A stretch of DNA of 41,143 nt from Gammaproteobacteria bacterium (GCA_003565625.1 PXBD01000013.1:1-41143), one strand, 5' to 3'. Positions 32,070-40,865 are shown, numbered from the stretch's first letter. Program-made: numbers and translations. Notes: generated by a model not told the origin, from the sequence alone.

Positions 32070-33190
32070 GCGCGGTCCCGGCCGTGGTGGTGCTCAATGT
32101 GGGCTCCTCCAGCGTCAAGTTTCGCGTCCTCGGCGCCGAAACTGCCCTGCCGGTGCTGCTGGATGGTCGGGTCACCGGGATCGGCTCCCGGCCTGAGCTG
32201 AAGCTGGACGATCAAAAGCCGCGCGCCCTGGATGAGTCGACGGATCAGACCGCGGCGATTGAGCTGGTGCTGGACCAGGTCCAGTCCGAGGATCGGCGCT
32301 GGAGGCTGGTGGCGGCGGGTCATCGCATTGTTCATGGCGGTGAAGAGTTTCGCCAGCCGGTGAGACTGGATGCTGGCTGCCTCGAGCGGCTGGAGCGCTA
32401 TACGCCCCTGGCGCCGCTGCACCAGCGCCACAACCTGGCCGCGGTTCGAGTCCTGGCCGGCCGCGAACCCGATTTGCCGCAGGTAGGCTGTTTCGATACC
32501 GCTTTTCACGCCGACCATGACGCTGTGACCCACAGCTATGCCCTGCCGGATCAGCTCCGTGCGGCGGGGATTCGCCGTTATGGTTTTCATGGTCTTTCCT
32601 ACGAGTGGATTGCGCAGTTGCTGGCGCGCGAGCCCGGCGGCGGCCCGCGGCGGGTGGTGGCGGCACACCTGGGCAACGGGGCCAGCCTGTGCGCAATGCA
32701 GCGCGGGCAAAGCGTGGACACCACCATGGGCATGACGGCACTGGAGGGGCTGCCGATGGGCACGCGCTGCGGCGCGCTGGATCCGGGCGCAGTGATCTAC
32801 ATGCTGCGCAATTGCGGCCTGTCGGTCGACGAGGCAGAGCAAGTGCTGCACGACGAGTCGGGTCTGAAGGGTCTGTCGGGTGGTGTTTCGGAGATGTCCG
32901 CGCTGCTTGCCAGCGACAGTTCCCGGGCGGAGCTGGCGGTGCGCTACTTCGTGCTGCGCACGGCCCAGAAGATTGCCGAGATGATGGTGTCGATCGGTGG
33001 CATGGATTGTCTGGTCTTTACCGGCGGCATTGGTGAACATGCCGGGCCGGTGCGCGAGCGTATCGTCGAACGTCTGGCGTTTTTGCCGGATTTCGACGTG
33101 CGCGTGATTCCCGCTGACGAGGAACGCATGATTGCCGCCCATACGCTGCGATTTGTGCAAACGGCAGGCAACCGGGGGCGTGCAATTTGA
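32066..33190 (+). CDS. ackA: Acetate/propionate kinase
   Basis: A 374-residue member of the acetate/propionate/butyrate kinase family, making ATP from acyl-phosphate. Motifs are VVVLNVGSSSVKFRV (phosphate loop), GHRIVHGGE, CFDTAFHA, RRYGFHGLSYEWI, AHLGNGASLCAM, TALEGLPMGTRCGALDPG and LVFTGGIGEHAG. GTG 32066 is chosen because it overlaps the stop of the upstream gene in GTGA and puts the phosphate loop close to the N-terminus; a GTG at 32015 is possible but lies within the upstream coding sequence. Translational coupling implies equal output of both enzymes. The ppdK gene follows after 32 bases, possibly in the same transcript. The acyl group is not determined by the motifs. Confidence 0.92.
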   Translation: MSAVPAVVVLNVGSSSVKFRVLGAETALPVLLDGRVTGIGSRPELKLDDQKPRALDESTDQTAAIELVLDQVQSEDRRWRLVAAGHRIVHGGEEFRQPVRLDAGCLERLERYTPLAPLHQRHNLAAVRVLAGREPDLPQVGCFDTAFHADHDAVTHSYALPDQLRAAGIRRYGFHGLSYEWIAQLLAREPGGGPRRVVAAHLGNGASLCAMQRGQSVDTTMGMTALEGLPMGTRCGALDPGAVIYMLRNCGLSVDEAEQVLHDESGLKGLSGGVSEMSALLASDSSRAELAVRYFVLRTAQKIAEMMVSIGGMDCLVFTGGIGEHAGPVRERIVERLAFLPDFDVRVIPADEERMIAAHTLRFVQTAGNRGRAI

Positions 33191-33222
33191 TATTCTGAAA
33201 CTTGGACAAACTGGAACCGGGC

Positions 33223-35970
33223 ATGATGACTTCTCGCTGGATGTACTCGTTTGAAGAGGGTGACGGCCATAACAAGGCGCTGTTGGGGGGCAAGGGTGCA
33301 AATCTGTGCGAAATGACCCAGATCGGGATCAATGTGCCGCCCGGCTTTGTGGTAACCACCGAGGCCTGCACCGCCTACCTCGAAGATCCTGAAAAAAAAC
33401 TCCCCGACGGGTTGATGGAACAGGCACGCGCCGAGATGGCGGCGCTGGAAAAACGCACCGGCAAAGGCTTTGGCGATGCGGAACACCCGCTGCTGGTTTC
33501 GGTGCGCTCCGGCTCGGCGCTGTCGATGCCGGGCATGATGGACACCATTCTCAACCTCGGTCTCAATGCGCAAACCCTGGAGGGATTGATTCGCCAGACC
33601 GGTAACGCTCGCTTTGCCTACGACGCCTATCGTCGCTTCATCCAGCTGTTCGGCAAGGTTGCGCTGGGGGTATCCGATGAGTTGTTCGACCATGAATTCG
33701 ACCAGATCAAGGAACGGTTCGGGGTGCGGGCTGATCTGGATTTGACCGCCGAGGCCCTGTCCGAAATCAGCCAGCGCTTCCTGGAGGTGGTGGCCAGTCA
33801 GACCGGACGCGCGTTCCCGTCGGATCCCTACGAGCAGTTGGAGTTGGCGATCCGGGCCGTGTTCCAGTCCTGGACGGGACGACGGGCAGTCGATTACCGG
33901 CGCGAATTCGGGATTCGGCCGGAGCAGGCCAGCGGCACTGCCGCCAATATCTGCACCATGGTGTTCGGCAACATGGGCAACGACAGCGCCACCGGGGTGG
34001 GCTTTACCCGGAATCCGGGCGACGGCGAAAACCAGCTCTACGGGGAATACCTGGTCAACGCCCAGGGCGAAGACGTGGTCGCCGGTATTCGCACCCCGCG
34101 ACCCATCGTTGAGCTCGAACGGGAAATGCCCGACAACTACGCCGAACTGCTCGCCTTGCGCGAGCGCCTGGAACAGCATTACAAGGAAGTGCAGGATTTC
34201 GAGTTCACCATCGAACGCGGCACCTTGTATTGCCTGCAAACTCGCAACGGCAAGATGAATGCTGCCGCCATGGTGCGCACGTCGGTGGAAATGCACGAAG
34301 AAGGACTGATTACCCGTGACCAGGCCCTGGCTCGTGTTCAGCCCGCGCAGCTCGAACAGATGCTGTTTCCCGGCCTCGACCCGACCCATACAGCCAAGCC
34401 GGTCGCTACTGGTCTGCCCGCCTCGCCGGGCGCTGCCAGTGGCCAGGTTGTTTTTGACGCCGACCGGGCCGTGGAACTGGGTCAGCAAGGCTTGCCGATC
34501 CTGTTGTTGCGCGAAGAAACCAAGCCTGAAGACATTCACGGTTTTTTTGCCGCGCGCGGCATTCTTACCAGCCGCGGCGGCAAGACTTCGCATGCGGCCG
34601 TGGTGGCCCGCGGCATGGGCAAACCCTGCGTTGCCGGAGCCGAAGGCATCAGCGTCAATGTCGTCACCCGAACGGCGATGGTCGGACCCCACTCCATCAG
34701 CGAGGGCGATATTCTGACGATTGACGGCAGCAATGGGGACGTCTACCTCGGCGAGGTGCCGACCGTAGAACCGGAATTCACCGATAGCCTCACGACCCTG
34801 CTGGAATGGGCCGACGCGCGTGCCCGACTCAAGGTGCGCGCCAACGCCGATACCCCCGACGACGCTGAACGGGCGCTGCGCTATGGCGCCACCGGCATCG
34901 GGCTGTGCCGGACCGAGCGCATGTTCAACGCCGCCGATCGCCTGCCGATCGTGGTCGACATGATCGTGGCCGAAACCTCGGAAGAACGGGCCGAGGCACT
35001 GGAACGGCTGCTGCCCATTCAGCGCGCGGATTTCGCCGGCCTGTTCCGGGCCATGGCACCGCGTCCGGTCACCATTCGGCTGCTCGATCCACCCATCCAT
35101 GAGTTTCTTCCCGAGGAGCGCCAGCTCGAAGAAGAAATCAACCGCCTGCATGACCTGCGTGGTGCCGTGCGCGGCATGGAAATACTGGCCGAGACCAGTC
35201 GTCTGGGGGCCGAGGCTTCCGTTTCGTCCGGTCTTCAGGAACTGGGCAGTACGCGGCTTCTGGACGCCGCGTTGGCTCGCAAGGAACTGGTGCTGGCCAA
35301 GGTGCGTGCCCTGCATGAGGTCAATCCCATGCTCGGCCACCGCGGCGTGAGGTTGGGCATCACTTTTCCGGAGATCTACCGCATGCAGGTTCGGGCGGTG
35401 CTGGAGGCGGTCGTGGAGTGCCTCAAGGATGGCGTGGAAATCGACCCCGAGATCATGGTGCCGCAGGTCTGCACGGTCCAGGAGCTGATGCTGGTTCGGA
35501 CCCAGCTCGAAGAGGTACGGGCCGAGGTGGAAGCCGAGCACGGCATCGAAGTGCCGTGCCGCTTCGGGTCGATGATCGAGGTCGTTCGGGCCTGCCTGCG
35601 CGCCGAGAGCATGGCCGAGGTGGCCGAGTTCTTCTCGTTTGGCACCAACGATCTGACCCAGGCGGTGTTTTCGTTCTCGCGCGAGGATGCCGAGAACAAG
35701 TTTCTGCCGATGTACAACGAGCGCGGCATCCTCCGGGACAACCCGTTCGAGGTGCTCGATATCAAGGGCGCCGGTCGACTGATGTCGCTTTCGGTGGAAT
35801 GGGGCCGGTCTACCCGGCCTGACCTGCACGTCGGCATCTGCGGCGAGCACGGCGGTCACCCGGAGTCCATCCGCTTCTGCCACAGCATCGGGCTGGATTA
35901 CGTGTCCTGCTCGGCACCGCGGGTACCGATCGCCCGCCTGGCCGCGGCCCAGGCGGCGCTGGAGGACTGA
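33223..35970 (+). CDS. ppdK: Pyruvate, phosphate dikinase
   Basis: A 915-residue enzyme interconverting pyruvate, ATP and phosphate with PEP, AMP and pyrophosphate. The ATP-grasp domain begins with LLGGKGANLCEM and includes SVRSGSALSMPGMMDTILNL. The swivelling phosphohistidine domain has H457 in GGKTSHAAVVARGMGKPC. The C-terminal PEP/pyruvate barrel has GIGLCRTERMF, MLGHRGVRLGI, PCRFGSMIEVVRAC, FSFGTNDLTQAVFSFSR and catalytic C873 in VGICGEHGGHPE. ATG 33223 is selected; a TTG seven codons earlier is weaker. It follows ackA in the same direction, linking acyl-phosphate ATP formation with PEP metabolism. It ends seven bases from convergent dapA. Somewhat longer than the usual 870-890 residues. 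Confidence 0.95.
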   Translation: MMTSRWMYSFEEGDGHNKALLGGKGANLCEMTQIGINVPPGFVVTTEACTAYLEDPEKKLPDGLMEQARAEMAALEKRTGKGFGDAEHPLLVSVRSGSALSMPGMMDTILNLGLNAQTLEGLIRQTGNARFAYDAYRRFIQLFGKVALGVSDELFDHEFDQIKERFGVRADLDLTAEALSEISQRFLEVVASQTGRAFPSDPYEQLELAIRAVFQSWTGRRAVDYRREFGIRPEQASGTAANICTMVFGNMGNDSATGVGFTRNPGDGENQLYGEYLVNAQGEDVVAGIRTPRPIVELEREMPDNYAELLALRERLEQHYKEVQDFEFTIERGTLYCLQTRNGKMNAAAMVRTSVEMHEEGLITRDQALARVQPAQLEQMLFPGLDPTHTAKPVATGLPASPGAASGQVVFDADRAVELGQQGLPILLLREETKPEDIHGFFAARGILTSRGGKTSHAAVVARGMGKPCVAGAEGISVNVVTRTAMVGPHSISEGDILTIDGSNGDVYLGEVPTVEPEFTDSLTTLLEWADARARLKVRANADTPDDAERALRYGATGIGLCRTERMFNAADRLPIVVDMIVAETSEERAEALERLLPIQRADFAGLFRAMAPRPVTIRLLDPPIHEFLPEERQLEEEINRLHDLRGAVRGMEILAETSRLGAEASVSSGLQELGSTRLLDAALARKELVLAKVRALHEVNPMLGHRGVRLGITFPEIYRMQVRAVLEAVVECLKDGVEIDPEIMVPQVCTVQELMLVRTQLEEVRAEVEAEHGIEVPCRFGSMIEVVRACLRAESMAEVAEFFSFGTNDLTQAVFSFSREDAENKFLPMYNERGILRDNPFEVLDIKGAGRLMSLSVEWGRSTRPDLHVGICGEHGGHPESIRFCHSIGLDYVSCSAPRVPIARLAAAQAALED

Positions 35971-35977
35971 AAAACGG

Positions 35978-36874
35978 TCAGTTGACGAGGCCGGTCTCGC
36001 GCAGCACCCGCTCCAGACGCTGCTGGCTGGCCGGGCTCAGGGGCGCCAGTGGGCTGCGCACGCCGCCCACCGGTATGCTGCACAGGTTCATGGCCGCCTT
36101 GATCGGCACCGGGTTGGTTTCGATGAACGTCGCCTGGAAGACCGGCAGCAGCTCGAAGTAGATTTCGCGGGCGGCGGCAAAGTCGCCGGAGCGAGCGGCG
36201 TTGACCATCGCCACCATTCGTTCCGGCACCAGGTTGGACGCCACCGAGACCACCCCATGGCCGCCGATGGCCATCAGCGGCAGGGTCAGGGCATCGTCGC
36301 CGGAAACCACGTAGAAGGGCTGGTCAGCAGCGCGGGCGATGCGCTGCAGCACTTCGGCCATCTGGCCGAGATCGCCGGAGGCTTCCTTGACCGCGACCAC
36401 GGAGGGGATGTTGGCGATTTCGGCCAGGGTTTCGTTCTCGACGTTGACTGCGGTGCGGCCCTTGATGTTGTAGACCATGATCGGCAGATCGCAGGCCTGG
36501 CTGATGTCGGTGAAATAACGCACCAGCCCGGTCTGGCTGGGCTTGTTGTAGTAGGGCGTGACGATCAGGGCGCCGTCGGCGCCGGATTTCTGCGCCTCTA
36601 GCGTGGTCCGGATGGCCTGCTGGGTGTTGTTCGACCCGGTCCCGGCCCAGACCTGTATCCGCCCGGCCGCTTTTTCTACCGTGTAGCGAATGACCCCGTC
36701 ATGCTCGGCGTTGAACATGGTCGGTGATTCGCCGGTGGTCCCCATCGGCATCACCCCGGTGACCCCGGCAGCCACCTGGCGCTCGATGATCTCACCAAGG
36801 ACTTCGTAATTGATCTCGCCGGCCTCGTCCAGGGGCGTGACCAGGGCAGTGTAGACGCCTTGAACCTGCAGCAT
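35978..36874 (-). CDS. dapA: 4-Hydroxy-tetrahydrodipicolinate synthase
   Basis: A 298-residue aldolase-family enzyme that condenses pyruvate with aspartate semialdehyde in lysine and diaminopimelate synthesis. It has PMGTTGESPTMF, VTPYYNKPSQTGL with the catalytic Tyr, and VVAVKEASGDLGQ with the Schiff-base Lys. One unusual point: the segment normally reading YNVPxRT is YNIKGRT, with Lys in place of Pro; the conserved Arg is kept. ATG 36874 is preceded by AGGA in GGAACAGGA. The frame is open further upstream without sense. It is divergent from the lipoprotein operon. The Pro change and lone setting leave a small chance that it is a related N-acetylneuraminate lyase-type aldolase. Confidence 0.92.
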   Translation of the reverse strand: MLQVQGVYTALVTPLDEAGEINYEVLGEIIERQVAAGVTGVMPMGTTGESPTMFNAEHDGVIRYTVEKAAGRIQVWAGTGSNNTQQAIRTTLEAQKSGADGALIVTPYYNKPSQTGLVRYFTDISQACDLPIMVYNIKGRTAVNVENETLAEIANIPSVVAVKEASGDLGQMAEVLQRIARAADQPFYVVSGDDALTLPLMAIGGHGVVSVASNLVPERMVAMVNAARSGDFAAAREIYFELLPVFQATFIETNPVPIKAAMNLCSIPVGGVRSPLAPLSPASQQRLERVLRETGLVN

Positions 36875-37039
36875 TCCTGTTCCATCGTTTTTGGGATTCA
36901 ACCCGTAACGATACTCGCCGTGGCGATCTCCGGGAAGAAAATCGGCAATCTTTTTTTCCGGCCTACCAACCTGGTGCCCGATGTCTTCTGATAGGCCCAA
37001 TCCGCGTACTACTCGATCAGGAGACCGCGTCGCGGACCT

Positions 37040-37057
37040 GCGTTCCTTCCGGAACGC
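37040..37057 (+). promoter_or_regulatory. Perfect hairpin in the 5' leader region of the lipoprotein operon
   Basis: GCGTTCC (37040-37046) pairs perfectly with GGAACGC (37051-37057) over the loop TTCC, 28 bases before ATG 37086. It lies in the dapA/lipoprotein divergent gap. It could be an RNA leader hairpin or a protein-binding palindrome. No T run follows, so it is not a terminator. Confidence 0.45.
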
Positions 37058-37085
37058 TTCAAACGCCACAGCATGGAGACGGCCA

Positions 37086-38918
37086 ATGAACGAAACGGGC
37101 AAGTTGATAACACGATTGCTTGCACCCATCGCGCTGCTTGCGCTGGTCGCCTGTGGCGGCCCGGCCGACCCCGATGATCCCGACCGCATGGCCCGCCAGG
37201 CGCCACCCGAGCACAATCCCGAAGCGACGTTCCGGGGTCGGACCGCGCTGGAATACGCCCAGCGCCTGGAAGATCGCAGCCTGCAGCAACAGTTGTCCGC
37301 GCTCGACGCCCTCGGGGGCATGGGCGTGGACGGCCTGCCCGCGCGCGCGGCGGTTCGTGCCCTCATCGAGGACATCGACTCACTCAACCTGGAACCGGTA
37401 GCGGCCGATACCCTGGCACTGCGCGCGCTGGCCGCGCTGGCGGCCATGCAGGCACCGGAGGCCGCCGCGCTCATCCGTCAGCGCATGGTCGACCCCGACT
37501 TCAGCGCGCGCGAGCGCAATTACGGCCGGCTCATCGAACTGGCCCTGGACATCGGCGTTACCGATGAAACCCTCACCGGCGATGTCCTGCCGCTGGCCGA
37601 AACGGCACCCGCTCACGGCGGGGTGCTGCTCCGGACCGGCAATCTGCCGGTCTCTGCCAGGGAGGCGCTGGCCGAGCGACTTTTTGCGATCGACCACGAC
37701 CAGGCAACGGCGCGCTATTTTCTCGAGCACCTGGCCGGGTTCGATTTCCTCGATGAACCAGGGGCGCTGGAGTACCTGCGCGAACACATCGAGCTGGCAC
37801 GCGAGAACCAACGCGCTACGCATGCCACCCTGGTCGCGATCGGTTCGGAGGCGGCCCTGGACCTGGCCCTGGAGATCAACGAGTCCCGCTTTGTTGACGA
37901 TCCCAACCTGGTCGGGCGTTTCGCGGCCGCGCAAATGGGCGCTGACCGGGCGATGGAGCGCATGCTGGATGCCATCCGGCAGGCCGACAGCCCGGAAACC
38001 ATCGACGCAAGGATCAACGCGCTGGCGATCATTTCCCGCAACCTGATCCACGCGGCCAACAGCGACGAAGGCGGCGCGTTGACTCTGGATGCGGTCCATC
38101 AACTGCACATCGAAAGCCTGCAAACGCTGGTCGAGCACGGGCCGAGCGCCGACCACCGGATTGCCGGATCGCAGCGCCTGCTGCGCTTCGTGCAGACCAG
38201 CCGCGACCTGGATCTTTCCCCGGCACTGGATCCGGTATTCGACCTGGCCGGCAGCCCGGAGCAGACCTTCGAGACCCGGATGGCGGTTCAGCAGTTCATG
38301 AGCCGGACGTTTTCGACCCTGGCCTCGCGCGACCCGGACTACCTGTACGGGCGGGCCGTTGAGCTGTTATGGGCGGGCACCGACCCCGAAACCACCGATA
38401 TTCCGGCTGCCATGCTGGCCCACGCCCGGCGCTCGCCGGAGCAGGCCACAATCGTGATCGGGCACGTCCATGCCTCCATGGATGCACACCTGGACCAATG
38501 GACGGTCAACCCGGCGGCTGCCGCCGTGCTCAATGTCGCCGGCATTCGCCAACTCGACCGTCGTCCGGCCCGCGAACAGGGCTCGATCGTCATCGGCCAG
38601 CTGATTGCCAGCCCGGCCGCCGAACTGGAATACCTCGAGCCCCACCTCAGACGCAACATCAATGCCATCTCCGAGTTCAACAACAACACCGTTGCCGGCA
38701 TGGCCGGGCTGATCGGGCCGACCATCTTTGCCGAACATGAAGCCATGCATCGGCAATTCGAGGCCGAGGCTTTTGCGGGCATCCTGCAGGAGCGGCCCGG
38801 CTGGTTCCGGGACGAGCCCGAATCCGTCGCGGAATGGCAACGCTTCCTGGGCGAGGTGGTAGTCGCGGAGCAGGCCCATTTCAGCGCTTCGGCACGGATC
38901 GGGCTGGAGGCCCTGTAG
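37086..38918 (+). CDS. Large lipoprotein with helical (HEAT-like) repeats, unknown function
   Basis: A 610-residue protein with a lipoprotein signal: LITRLLAPIALLALVAC, lipid-carrying C23 followed by GG (no Asp at +2, so outer membrane is expected). The mature part is alpha-helical with HEAT/Armadillo-like spacing (LSALDALGGMGVDGLPARAA, LALRALAALAAMQAPEAAAL, ATLVAIGSEAALDLALEINE). No enzymatic motif is visible. Start ATG 37086 has GGAGA nine bases before it; the frame upstream to 36981 would bury the signal peptide. It is the first of three envelope genes in one direction. A scaffold role is a guess from the repeats. Confidence 0.78.
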   Translation: MNETGKLITRLLAPIALLALVACGGPADPDDPDRMARQAPPEHNPEATFRGRTALEYAQRLEDRSLQQQLSALDALGGMGVDGLPARAAVRALIEDIDSLNLEPVAADTLALRALAALAAMQAPEAAALIRQRMVDPDFSARERNYGRLIELALDIGVTDETLTGDVLPLAETAPAHGGVLLRTGNLPVSAREALAERLFAIDHDQATARYFLEHLAGFDFLDEPGALEYLREHIELARENQRATHATLVAIGSEAALDLALEINESRFVDDPNLVGRFAAAQMGADRAMERMLDAIRQADSPETIDARINALAIISRNLIHAANSDEGGALTLDAVHQLHIESLQTLVEHGPSADHRIAGSQRLLRFVQTSRDLDLSPALDPVFDLAGSPEQTFETRMAVQQFMSRTFSTLASRDPDYLYGRAVELLWAGTDPETTDIPAAMLAHARRSPEQATIVIGHVHASMDAHLDQWTVNPAAAAVLNVAGIRQLDRRPAREQGSIVIGQLIASPAAELEYLEPHLRRNINAISEFNNNTVAGMAGLIGPTIFAEHEAMHRQFEAEAFAGILQERPGWFRDEPESVAEWQRFLGEVVVAEQAHFSASARIGLEAL

Positions 38919-39054
38919 GCATGGCAACGCCGCTCGGTGAAACCATCGGGGGCCGGGCAGGGCCTGTGTCTTCGCCATTGGCCCGATTGCGTAGTTCTTG
39001 ACCAGGAATTCAGCAATTTGCGCTTTCTTTCACTTCCACGATGGAGAACAGGCC

Positions 39055-39405
39055 ATGAAAATTCACGGAATCGTTTTGTCCCTGGCAGCCGGGGTGCTGC
39101 TCAGCACCGCGGCCCTTGCCCAGCAAACCAGCGATCGCGGCGATCCCCTGCGCACTCCGGGTGCTGCCCAGCGCATGGCGCCGATGGAGCTGCAGCCGCA
39201 GACCTCGCTGCGGGAGTTTCCGAGCGGTATTTTTTTTCCGACCGACACGTTCAACGGGGGCCAGATTCAGAACCTGGAACGGGCCGGCATCGGCAACGTC
39301 GGCCAGTTGGTTCAGGCTGATCCGCCCCGGCTGGGCCGAATGCTCGGAATGAATCCGCGTGAGGTCGAAGCGGCCCAGCAAGACTTGAAGGCGAGCCTGC
39401 GATGA
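39055..39405 (+). CDS. Small periplasmic protein with helix-hairpin-helix-like C-terminus
   Basis: A 116-residue protein. Signal peptide MKIHGIVLSLAAGVLLSTAA with ALA-QQ cleavage after residue 22. The C-terminal 45 residues (IQNLERAGIGNVGQLVQADP, then PRLGRMLGMNPREVEAAQQD) resemble the tandem helix-hairpin-helix of DUF4332-like or Rad51-type helical modules. In an exported protein this may bind a partner protein rather than DNA. ATG 39055 has GGAGAA upstream. Its stop overlaps the next ATG (ATGA), so the two are coupled. Family not recognised with certainty. Confidence 0.75.
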   Translation: MKIHGIVLSLAAGVLLSTAALAQQTSDRGDPLRTPGAAQRMAPMELQPQTSLREFPSGIFFPTDTFNGGQIQNLERAGIGNVGQLVQADPPRLGRMLGMNPREVEAAQQDLKASLR

Positions 39406-39920
39406 TCTGGGATCTTGCGCGCCGTTGCTTGCTGCCCGCTTTCGTCAGCGCCGTCCTCGCGGTCTTTGTGCTGACCGCCTGCGGCGGCCCTGGCGGCGAT
39501 GATCCGGATGCCGAGCAGGGGGTGGCTGCCCGGATCACGACAACGGCAAACACCGGGTCGAGCCCGAGTTTGCCGGAGTACTTCCCGGAATCCATCCCGC
39601 TGCCTGATGAATACATCGTGTTGCGCAACGATTCACGCCAGTCCGGAGCCCATGGCACCGAGATCGGCCTGAATGTCGCGCTGCCGGGCAGTATCGATGA
39701 ATGGCTGGAGACCTATGGTGAAGCGCTCGAGCAGAGCTTCGAAGACGTGGAGCTGACCGAAGACCCCAGCAGCCGCTCGTGGCGCTTCAGCTTCCACGGC
39801 CAGGGTTTTGAAGTCGGCAATCTCTACCTGAACCGCAACCGCGGCTACCTGGACCGCGGCGACATCGATTCCAGCCACCTCCCGGTCATCCTGACCCTGG
39901 GGCTGACCGAGAAGCGGTGA
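39402..39920 (+). CDS. Small lipoprotein of unknown function
   Basis: A 172-residue protein beginning with a lipoprotein signal: LLPAFVSAVLAVFVLTAC, C27 followed by GGPGGDD. The mature part opens with a disordered Gly/Asp/Thr stretch and then has PEYFPESIPLPDEYIVLRND, typical of small lipoproteins with a two-layer alpha/beta fold (DEWLETYGEALEQSFEDVEL). Not assigned to a named family. It overlaps the preceding gene by ATGA. A hairpin 28 bases after its stop may end the transcript. Confidence 0.8.
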   Translation: MIWDLARRCLLPAFVSAVLAVFVLTACGGPGGDDPDAEQGVAARITTTANTGSSPSLPEYFPESIPLPDEYIVLRNDSRQSGAHGTEIGLNVALPGSIDEWLETYGEALEQSFEDVELTEDPSSRSWRFSFHGQGFEVGNLYLNRNRGYLDRGDIDSSHLPVILTLGLTEKR

Positions 39921-39948
39921 ACGAAGTGATTGCCACAACCATCGGCGA

Positions 39949-39967
39949 TCGTCCGCGCTGCGGGCGA
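39949..39967 (+). terminator. Hairpin after the lipoprotein operon (possible terminator)
   Basis: TCGTCCGC (39949-39956) pairs with GCGGGCGA (39960-39967) around GCT, with one G-U pair. No T run follows, so it would be an imperfect or Rho-assisted end, or only an RNA-stabilising structure. Confidence 0.35.
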
Positions 39968-40014
39968 TTGACCGGGTGCTGCGGTTTGCCTGTCGGGCTG
40001 GTCTTGTGGCCTGC

Positions 40015-40160
40015 TTAGCAGCTGATGTCCATTTCTATGACGTACATGCCTGCCAGTTCGCCATAGAGCTGGAATTGATAATATCCCGCGATGTCGCCAT
40101 TGTGCGCCAGTGCCACCGTGGTCTCTTCTTCTTCGGGATACAGGGACTGAACCCAATATG
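40015..40160 (-). pseudogene. Possible remnant of a minus-strand gene (3' end)
   Basis: On the minus strand one frame reads YWVQSLYPEEEETTVALAHN, then GDIAGYYQFQLYGELAGMY and VIEMDISC before TAA at 40017-40015. It looks like a genuine protein C-terminus and fills the otherwise empty gap between the lipoprotein operon and the next gene. Upstream the frame runs into the antisense of the GIDE-like gene and has no good ATG, so the 5' part seems lost. GTG near 40100 with AAGAGA upstream could start a 34-residue peptide. Family not recognised. A plus-strand open frame also crosses this gap, which lowers certainty. Confidence 0.3.
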
Positions 40161-40865
40161 CTGCTGACGATTCTCGGAGTACCGCTGGCTCTTTTCGGGC
40201 TGATCTTTGCCCTGGTGCATCTCTCGCACCGCCAGCGTGCCGTTGGTCGCGAGGTGATCACGCCGGCCACGGCGGTTGAAGCAAAGGATGTCTCGGTGGT
40301 CGGGATAGTCCGGCAGCTGGAAGAAACGGACACCTCACCGGTCACCGGCGACCCTGTGGTCTGGCTACGTGCTTTCAAGACGTTTCGGGGGTTCTTCCGT
40401 TCCAGCGGCGGCAACGCTTCCCACGTGCGACGGATTGGCAAGCACAACAGCCGTTTCGCGCTGGTCGACGAGCTCAACCCGGCTCAGTCTCTGGTCATTG
40501 ACAGCAAGCGCATTTCCGAGATCTGGATCCTGGTGGAAAACCGGCGCTATCGACCCGACGGGACGCCCCTGGCGTCCTCTGAGGACAAGCCCGGCGCACT
40601 GCAGGCCATCGGCAGATGGCTGCGATTTCACGTGATGGAAAAAGAGGGCGTCGAAGAACGTGCGATTCGGCCCGGTGACCGGCTCTGGGCCCATGGCCGC
40701 ATTCGTCAGCGCGACGGCGGGCTGGTGTTGTATGGTTTTTCTGCCTGGCTGGATGATCGTCCGCCAACCGACCGCGCTACCCACGCCGCCGATTTCGCCC
40801 GCTTTGGTGGTCTGGTTGGCGGTGCGGGTGCAATCATGACCTTGGTCGGCTGGCTGGTCTCCTGA
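40158..40865 (+). CDS. Two-TM membrane protein with GIDE/BAM-like domain
   Basis: A 235-residue protein with a transmembrane segment at residues 1-22 (MLLTILGVPLALFGLIFALV) and another at the C-terminus (FGGLVGGAGAIMTLVGWLVS). The middle resembles the GIDE (BAM) domain of MUL1-type proteins: VGIVRQLEETDTSPVTGDPV, then VWLRAF, a central strand-rich part and RPGDRLWAHGRIRQRDGGLV. Bacterial proteins of this layout lack the RING finger of the eukaryotic ligase, and their role is unknown. ATG 40158 was chosen because it opens directly on the first TM; an earlier in-frame start at 40110 would put polar residues before it. The GIDE match is by eye and moderate. Confidence 0.78.
   Translation: MLLTILGVPLALFGLIFALVHLSHRQRAVGREVITPATAVEAKDVSVVGIVRQLEETDTSPVTGDPVVWLRAFKTFRGFFRSSGGNASHVRRIGKHNSRFALVDELNPAQSLVIDSKRISEIWILVENRRYRPDGTPLASSEDKPGALQAIGRWLRFHVMEKEGVEERAIRPGDRLWAHGRIRQRDGGLVLYGFSAWLDDRPPTDRATHAADFARFGGLVGGAGAIMTLVGWLVS

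Noticed and set aside
32944-35883. Minus-strand open frame of 979 codons across ppdK
   Set aside because: It is a shadow of high-GC coding sequence: composition is His/Gly-rich and no domain is seen, while the plus strand encodes an intact PPDK.
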